From positions 1,488,001 through 1,552,000 of the forward strand of contig JAUZTG010000041.1 of NCBI GenBank assembly GCA_030734395.1: a DNA stretch of 64,000 bases. Reading direction: 5' to 3'. The notes below the pieces were generated by a model. That model was not told the DNA's origin. It did not search any database and saw only the letters and a list, made by a program, of their open reading frames with translations. The DNA is from Sarocladium kiliense. Its lineage: Eukaryota; Ascomycota; Sordariomycetes; Hypocreales; Sarocladiaceae. A program made the translations under genes and the position numbers. Shown here one piece after another: positions 57,733-64,000 of the stretch. Each line of letters starts with the position of its first letter. Position 1 is the first letter of the stretch.

Positions 57733-58622
57733 TTATTCATGTTTCCAGTCCTCAAACTCTACTTCAAGATGCTCCTTTAATTTCTTGAACTGGTTCCCAA
57801 AGTTCCTTCCACATCGCCAGCACTTCAAGTCTTGCTGGAGATACCCTTGCCTTTTCGTGTCCCTCCGTGGATCATCATCCTTCAACGGAAAATCATCCAG
57901 GTCTACCAGGAACGGCGTGTTGAAAGAGTTGTAATGCTTGCGGTGCTTGACACACTCAGAATGCATGTCCCGTGATAGAACATGGACGTGCAGATGGCTC
58001 ATACTCGGGACAGCATGGATACCGCACATGATTTCCTTTTCCCAGTCTCTCCCGGGAGGTAATGCGCCGTCACCTTCCGTATCTCCATTCAAGACGGCCT
58101 CCCTCGCTGTCTCGGCCTTGCTGAAAGTACCCAATTTGCGTCTAAGCTCCTTTGCGACCAAAGTCTTGAGTTTCGCGGTCTCAGCACGGACTTTGGCGAG
58201 GAACTCGGCATCGTTGAAGGCATCGAAGGGGTGAAGGAGGTTGTGTGATGCAGAACGTGGGAGAAGAAGGGTGTGCACGGTTGCCTTTGGGAACTTGTCG
58301 TTGATGACCACGAAGTCGGGCGTGTGGTAGATGACACGGGAGGCTGGGTAGGAGGCCGGATCTGACAGATATGCGCCCAAGCCCATGCGGTCCTTGAAGG
58401 GGTTGCCTCTGGAGTGTGATGCAGCAACGGGCTTAGGCTTGGGCTTGGATGTCATCAGCTCTGTGACTGCGGACATCGTTAGTCAATGGCCCTGGAAGCA
58501 TGAGAGGGCGACGAACAAGCATTGCGTGGTTTCTTCTTTGGAGGTGCATCTTCGCCCTGAATTTCCTCCTGAGTGATGGCTTCTTCTGGCTCTGAGCTGG
58601 TAGTAGACGATGATTTGACCAT
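57733..58622 (-). CDS. hnt3: aprataxin-like HIT-domain DNA repair hydrolase
   Basis: Removes AMP from 5'-adenylated DNA ends left by abortive ligation (aprataxin/Hnt3 family), acting in the nucleus. Exons (minus) are 58622-58517 and 58466-57733, giving 279 aa. Exon 1 supplies a hydrophilic lead with a basic cluster (PPKKKPRN) that may be a nuclear signal. The HIT domain contains NPFKDRMGLGAYL, VVINDKFPKATVHTLLLPR and the histidine triad HLHVHVLS (193-197). The C-terminal zinc finger is CWRCGRNFGNQFKKLKEHLEVEF, with Cys251, Cys254, His268 and Glu272 in the C2HE arrangement of fungal aprataxins. No FHA domain, as usual in fungi. The 50-nt intron has a weak GTTCGT donor but a CTAAC branch site and CAG acceptor, and frame supports it. 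Confidence 0.92.
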
Positions 58623-58999
58623 GATGCGCTTCGGGTTCGGCTGGATGGGCGATTGATTGGTGGTGATGCCCGCGGGATTAGGTCAGGATGGCCTCAGAAG
58701 TTCCAGTGTATGGTATGGACCGCCCTTCTAGTCCCCAGGTACCACCTTAGCACATGCTGGCGGTTTTGTACCTTAAACGCAGCTGCACTGCTCATTGCAG
58801 GAGACTTCTGCAACTTTTCCACTATAGGAATACCACTGTATAATTCTGATTCCTGCAATGTTGCCATTTCATTACTACAAGTTAAATTTCCTGACCTAAA
58901 GTGAGGTGGCGCTGATCCGACGAACCGGTGACGGAATCTCCCTCTTGCCTTGTCGTAATCCAACATGCAATGGCCTGCAGTACCTTACCGCTGCATCAA
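58623..58999. other. intergenic region upstream of the aprataxin-like gene
   Basis: About 380 bp between the aprataxin-like start and the 3' end of the broken 2EXR-type gene. It should hold the aprataxin promoter. Nothing else seen. Confidence 0.5.
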
Positions 59000-59929
59000 T
59001 TACCGCAAGGCTGGTGATTCCTGTATCGGTTGAAGCAGCCTTTGCCTCCGGATGTAGTTCCCCTCACTACACCGTATCAAGTCCACGTCCACACGCTTCT
59101 TTATCGCGACATTCCAGTCTCGACGACTTGCATGTCGCAGATGCTTCTCGAACGCTATCGCCACACGCGAGGTATCAAAAGCCGAAGCCAAGTCACGCTT
59201 CTTTCCAGGCTCCCGTAGGTACTCTACCATGGATGCGAATCCGTACTGGTCCAGTGGCAGCTGAGAGGCCCCCTCTTCCTCATTGTCGCCCGCCGTACCC
59301 GGTGCTCTCAAAGGCGGCGTGAGAACGACCAGAAGGCTTCTTAACTTGGGCCACAGGTCTCTGAGCGTTACCCTTAGTAAATCGTCGTCCAATGGAGCTT
59401 GGTACTGTCCCATACTCCAACCAGGTATCGGCGCAAAGGAACATAACCATGGCTGAGCTAGAGCCAGGTTCTGTATCTTTCGAGTCCATGATCTTCGGCA
59501 CATGCTCAGGAAAGGAAGGAATGAATTCGGGGCGCAAAGATAGATCAGGTCGTTTGACCAATCCACGTCAACTGCGAGCCTCGACGACGATGCCACTGGT
59601 GATTCGCCCCGTTGTCGTAGGTCATCCATAGACGGGATGGGCATGGGACGTGTCAGATCGTCGAGCCGCTCACGGTTCACCAGTTTCGTGGCGACACATC
59701 TTGCTTCGCTGTTGATGTCCGTCCGTAAACATCCTGACACTGGTATGTTTCTGGCTGCATCCAAGGTTGTGCAAGTCAAGTGGATGGCAGTCGACTTTGG
59801 TCCTATCTTTTCGCTGCAGTGGAGAACATGAATGCGCGGAGAAATGAAGTAATATTCTCAGATCAAGAGGCGGAGCTCTTTGGACAGCTGGGAGAATAAA
59901 GGGAAGCTCCAAGAGGTGTGTTCCACCAT
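59000..59929 (-). pseudogene. 2EXR-type protein gene interrupted by one in-frame TGA
   Basis: Dothideomycete and other ascomycete genomes carry many proteins with an F-box-like 2EXR region of unknown function. The minus-strand frame starts at ATG 59929 (MVEHTSWSFPLFSQLSKELRLLI). It meets TGA at 59860-59858 exactly where the family has Trp in its LR.LIW core. It then continues in the same frame, without any shift, for 285 codons to 59000 (EYYFISPRIHVLHC..., WSNDLIYLCAPNSFLPFL, then LWPKLRSLLVVLTPP). No GT..AG intron that would remove the TGA is visible, and there is no suitable downstream ATG near the domain start. So the gene is a recent nonsense allele, a sequencing error, or depends on readthrough. 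The rest shows no decay. Confidence 0.7.
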
Positions 59930-60500
59930 GTTGGCTTGATATGAACAGAGGTCAGTATGTATCTCGGTGTGTGCAGTATCAACAATATCCATCAGAAGAT
60001 GTCCGTCACTGCTGCTATGTGTGACGAGAGGCGGCATAGATACTGCAACTATCTGAAGTAAATCTTCAGCGTAGCGAACTCTAACACCGACCATCCAGCG
60101 ATAAGGTAGGCAACAGTACTTCGCACGGCTGCGATCGAGATGGCACCAATCATCTAAACTAACATGAGTGCTCGCCTAGACACAACTCGACGTGGCCGAT
60201 TAGGCTGCAAGTAATGTACCTAGCCACGTGTCATTGGAAGACGGTAAGACCGACTAGATACTGGTGCGGAGGTCGTCAATTATAGGATTCAAGGACATTG
60301 TCTGGTATTGCTGCCTAGATCAAGTCTCGCCCACAGGAAGACGGCCTCGTGCATCGAATTGCTGAACTCCTTGATAGAGTAAGTTGCACCCAGGATCTGT
60401 ATGAGGCTGAGCCTCAATGTGCTGCCTATTCTCCTATTGCGACCAGCCTATAATCCGTATGACCACTGCATGCATCCTCGCGTATTTGTGTGCCGACATC
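59930..60500. other. intergenic region between the 2EXR-type gene and the helicase
   Basis: About 570 bp between the 2EXR-type start and the helicase 3' end, both minus strand. No gene, RNA or repeat seen. Confidence 0.5.
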
Positions 60501-63500
60501 TTAGACATCGAGCCCATCTAACTCAATGAGCTTCGTCACGAGCTTGATAACCTTATTGTCCGCCAGACTCAACCCTGGATCCTTCACCTTCTCTGCGATT
60601 AGGTCATCTACCATGCCCCTGAGACGGGCCACCAGCACACCGATGCGCGCCCATCCTCTAAGACGAAGCCACCCGTCGACAAGCAAGCCTCGGCCTAGTG
60701 TATCCAATTCAATCGCACCCGAGAACAGGAGTAGGGTGTACACGTTGAAAGCTGGTTCAGGAGTTAGCAACAAGTGGCAGAAAGTCATAGAGAAGAACAA
60801 ATGGGGGCTTACGTGTCAAGTCTCGAATGAAGATCTTGCTTGTCGAGATGATGCTGAAGTACGACACATACGCCGCCTTACCCGAGAATCCTTGACTGTT
60901 GAAGAGCGTACTCGCAGGGTGGACAAACACTCGCCCGTTCTCCTGGTTGAAGTACTTGATGGACCTTGCCTCAGGATCCAGCTCCACCGCACCAGACATG
61001 GAGCTAGCAAACTTCTTGTCTGGGTATTGAATCCGAGCAATCTGTGGCGTGAAAGCCGAGGCAATCAGCGCTCGAAGCAGTTGTGGGTTGCGTGGCGATG
61101 GCGAACGCGACTCATCATAGGCAACTGAGGGTGAGATCAAACCAATTTCCACAAGTGCGTCGTAGTACTGCGTCCTAGTGTTGGCGATGTCGGATAAGGT
61201 TTGGAATGACAGGAAGTTCTCTTCACAAAGTGCCCGGATCTGACGCTGAGGCATGCGATCATGCATCATCCCTTGCCATTGCTGGAAAGCTTCCAGATCC
61301 GTAAGCAGGTCGCCGTCACCACCCATGTCGAACTTCATTCTGGCTTCCTTGGCCTGCTCTCGCCTCTCCTGAGGCGCTACGAATGGGCTCTTCGTACTGA
61401 GGATGGCGGCGATTGCAACACAATCCTCGAGACATCCGAAGATGGCACCAAAGACCATGAGCTTACCACATCTGAGATCAGCTGGCAGCATGGCGAGCTG
61501 TTGGCCCATGGCAGTCAGCTCGTCGCCGTCCAAAGCACCCATACGCTGAAGCAACTTCAGGGCACCTTCGATCGCAGGGGTATCAGGGGGCGTTGGTGAT
61601 CTTCGGAGGAAGTGCGACACATCTCGCATGCCCATCGCCCTGACTGAGAGACACAGTTGCTCTAATGGTACGCGTCTGATCTCAGGCTCTGGGCGTTCGG
61701 CCATTTGTTTCTCGAGGTTCTCGGTGTACAGTTTGTAGCAGCGTCCCTCTTGCACACGACCTGCTCGACCTTGGCGCTGCTTACAAGCAGCACGAGAAGC
61801 CCATGTCTCCTCGAGCTTTCTCATATTATTCTGAGGGTCAAAGCTTGTTTCCTTGACCTTTCCACTGTCGATCACAGCAATGATATCATCAATGGTGATG
61901 GAGGTTTCCGCAACATTAGTGGCAACAACAACCTTCCGCTTGCCAGGAGGTGGCCTTGCGAACACCCTCTTCTGTTCACGAGTCTCGAGCGAAGCATGGA
62001 GCGGCAGCACATGCAGAGAATCGTATTGGCGTAACCAGCTGCAGGCTTGGTTGATTTCTCCAACACCCGGAAGGAAGATAAGTATACCCCCAGTCTTCTT
62101 CTCGTAGGATAGCTCAAAGTCGATTGCTTTAACAGCCTCCGCAATAAGTTGGTAGTTGACTCGGTGCCCCAGTTGCTGAATGATTTTGCCCATAGACTCG
62201 TCCGTGATGAACGCCGTATCTTTTTGGGACGCTCCAAAACCAGTCATACGCACAACATCATCGAGGTGGAACTCTTCAACGGGGAATGTCCTTCCGGAGA
62301 TTTCGACGAGACCAACACTCAAGCCTTCGGATGTAAAGTAGCTCTTGAAGGTCGCCGCATCGAGCGTCGCGGACATAAGGACTAGCTTCAGCATATCCTT
62401 CCGAGTTTTCATCACCTCGCGCAGGAGGTTCAGAAGGAAGTCCGTATCCAGACTCCGTTCGTGAACCTCGTCAATAACAATATGCGTGACGTCTGCCAGC
62501 GAAGCGATAACGTCGGACACTTGTCCACCAGATGTCTGCAATCGACGAAGCAGCACACCGGCTGTCACAAACGTGATTCGCGTATCTTTTGATCGTCGAG
62601 ATTCGCCACGAATGGTGTATCCAATCTCCTCTCCAACCTTCGAACATCTCTCTTCCGCCACACGATCTGCAAGACCAAGCGCCGAGATACGTCGAGGCTG
62701 TGTTACAATCATGTTCACACTGTCCCCGAGTCCCCGACTGTAAAGGTCATCCAGGACAAACTGCATCGACTGCGTTGACTTTCCTGATCCAGTTTCACCA
62801 CTGATGATGGTGACATTATTCTCCTCGACTGTTCGGATGATGGTGTCTTGGACTTGCCAGGCGGGCAACTTTCTCCTTTTCGCTGTCATGTCTTTCCAAG
62901 CTGGGCTCTCCTTTCGACGAAGCCATCTGTCACGGCTGTGGGGATTCTCGATCCACCGTGTAGGCTTCGGTGCGTTTTGCCTCCGTCTGCCGCCAGCGAT
63001 ATGGGCTTTGGGCTTAGCCTCTGAAGCCGCAGAGGATACGGCCGAAATGTCGACGAGCTTTCCGGGTTGATCAATGATGCCATTCATGTTTTGTTGAAGC
63101 CAGTCAACAACAAGGAAGATCTTCATCGGTTCGTCCCTCAGCGAATCTTCCATATACTCCAGTGTTCGCTTGACGATGCTCAGCTTGATATATGATGGAA
63201 GTTTGGCAATGATGGCGAGAAGCAAGGTCTTGGGATAACTCGGTGACCTTCGAACCTGTAGTGACGCGTCGACTTCTTGCTGTCCATTCTTGACCTTTCC
63301 AAGCTGAATCTGAATGACGCCTCCCTCCTCACGGGAAAAGGTGTCACCATACATAGATTCCAGACTGCCCACTTCTTCGTTCCACTGCTCTTCTGGTGAC
63401 CCCATGTCGAGGAAATCATCACAATCGTCTTCAGGAGCCGTGTTCGATTCGTCGCTGGAGTAGAGTAGGTTCTGCAATTTCTCTGCAGCCTTACCCTCAT

Positions 63501-64000
63501 CGCCTTCACACTCATCAACAACTCGGGTACACAACTCAAGCGAATAGCCTGTCTCCGATAGACGCTTGATCATGCCTTCCCTTCTCAGATTTGTAGCACC
63601 GAAAGAGACGCCAGCTGAATAGCTCTCTGGAAGAGCCCAACGAGGGAGATCGTCCTCGGGCACATGGATCAACAGCCACTCCAAGGTCTCTTCTCGGTCT
63701 TTGCAATAGTCAACAGCTTCAGCCACATGGCTGCGACGGAAACCGATCTTGCTGAGATCCTCGACCAGCTTGTCTTTCTGAGCCTTGGGCATGCGCACTT
63801 CGTGAGGGTTCCAGGTAATGCCCTGTCGCAGAAGAGACTCAAGCTGCGTCCTCGTCTGTCGACCCATCTCAACTTTTGGTGCGGTTGTCCAGCCTTTCAT
63901 GGCATTGGACGAGCGCGAGGAGCCATCCATGAGGACAAGGCCAGACGCTCCAGGCATGGCTTGAGCTTTGGCTTTGATGGCTTCCATCTCTTTCCGTTTC
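60501..64000 (-). CDS. DExH-box RNA helicase (DHX29/DHX57/YLR419W type), 5' end outside window
   Basis: Large ATP-dependent RNA helicase, partial: the frame is open to the right edge and the Met at 63987 is probably internal (preceding codons K-R-K-E). Visible exons (minus) are 64000-60813 and 60751-60501, with a 61-nt intron restoring RDLTPFNVYTLLLFSG. In order: a UBA-like region (about 63760-63650 and 63590-63450), an RWD domain (EEQWNEEVGSLESMYGDTF, about 63400-63080), then the helicase core. The core has GETGSGKST (~62777-62803), QPRRISALGLA, DEVHERS (~62455-62475, a DEVH box), LMSATLDA, FLPGVGEI, TNVAETSITIDD and QRQGRAGR. Winged-helix, HA2/ratchet and OB-fold (DUF1605) regions complete the C-terminus. 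RWD plus UBA before a DExH core is the arrangement of DHX57 and yeast YLR419W. About 1145 residues are visible. No break seen. Confidence 0.93.

Overview
The window looks like a piece of a filamentous ascomycete (Pezizomycotina) chromosome. Three things point there. Genes are split by short introns (44 to 180 nt, mostly 50 to 80) with GT..AG ends and CTAAC/CTGAC-like branch sites. Leaders are pyrimidine-rich. The gene set includes families restricted to or typical of these fungi: a VIB-1/XprG NDT80-type factor, a CCG-1/GRG-1 small stress protein, a 2EXR-type protein, WSC-domain secreted proteins and DUF2011. A dothideomycete is my best guess, from protein style only. I see no tRNA, rRNA, transposon, CRISPR array or virus-like element.

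Layout. Positions 1-12944 hold, after a 3.5-kb gene-free leader region, the NDT80-type regulator (3555-5716, +), a DUF2011 protein (6867-7723, +), the STRIPAK component Far11/PRO22/STRIP (8202-11659, +) and a MARVEL-type membrane protein (11976-12944, -). Positions 14972-20220 hold a secreted heme peroxidase fused to three WSC modules (+) converging on a seven-helix membrane protein (-). A 4.75-kb gene-free stretch leads into the ccg-1/grg-1 homologue (24971-25241, +). Then come an emopamil-binding (EBP) sterol-isomerase-like protein (-), an NAD kinase (-) and, divergently, a pfkB sugar kinase (30908-32480, +).

Positions 32481-39367 are gene-free. They precede a low-complexity protein with a conserved acidic C-terminus (39368-40474, +). 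Another 3.2 kb without a firm gene follows. From 43698 the window is dense: a Trk potassium transporter (-), Las1 (+), glyoxalase II (+), an EF-hand protein (+), an eIF4E-family protein (-), a short kinesin-3 (-), an AT-hook protein (+), an aprataxin-like HIT protein (-), a 2EXR-type gene broken by one in-frame TGA (-), and the 3' part of a DExH RNA helicase with UBA-like and RWD regions that runs off the right edge (-).

The genes are mostly unrelated housekeeping and accessory functions. I see no gene cluster or multi-gene system. Exon structures were worked out by hand from splice motifs, reading-frame continuity and remembered family patterns. No alignment or search was run. Protein lengths below refer to the spliced models.
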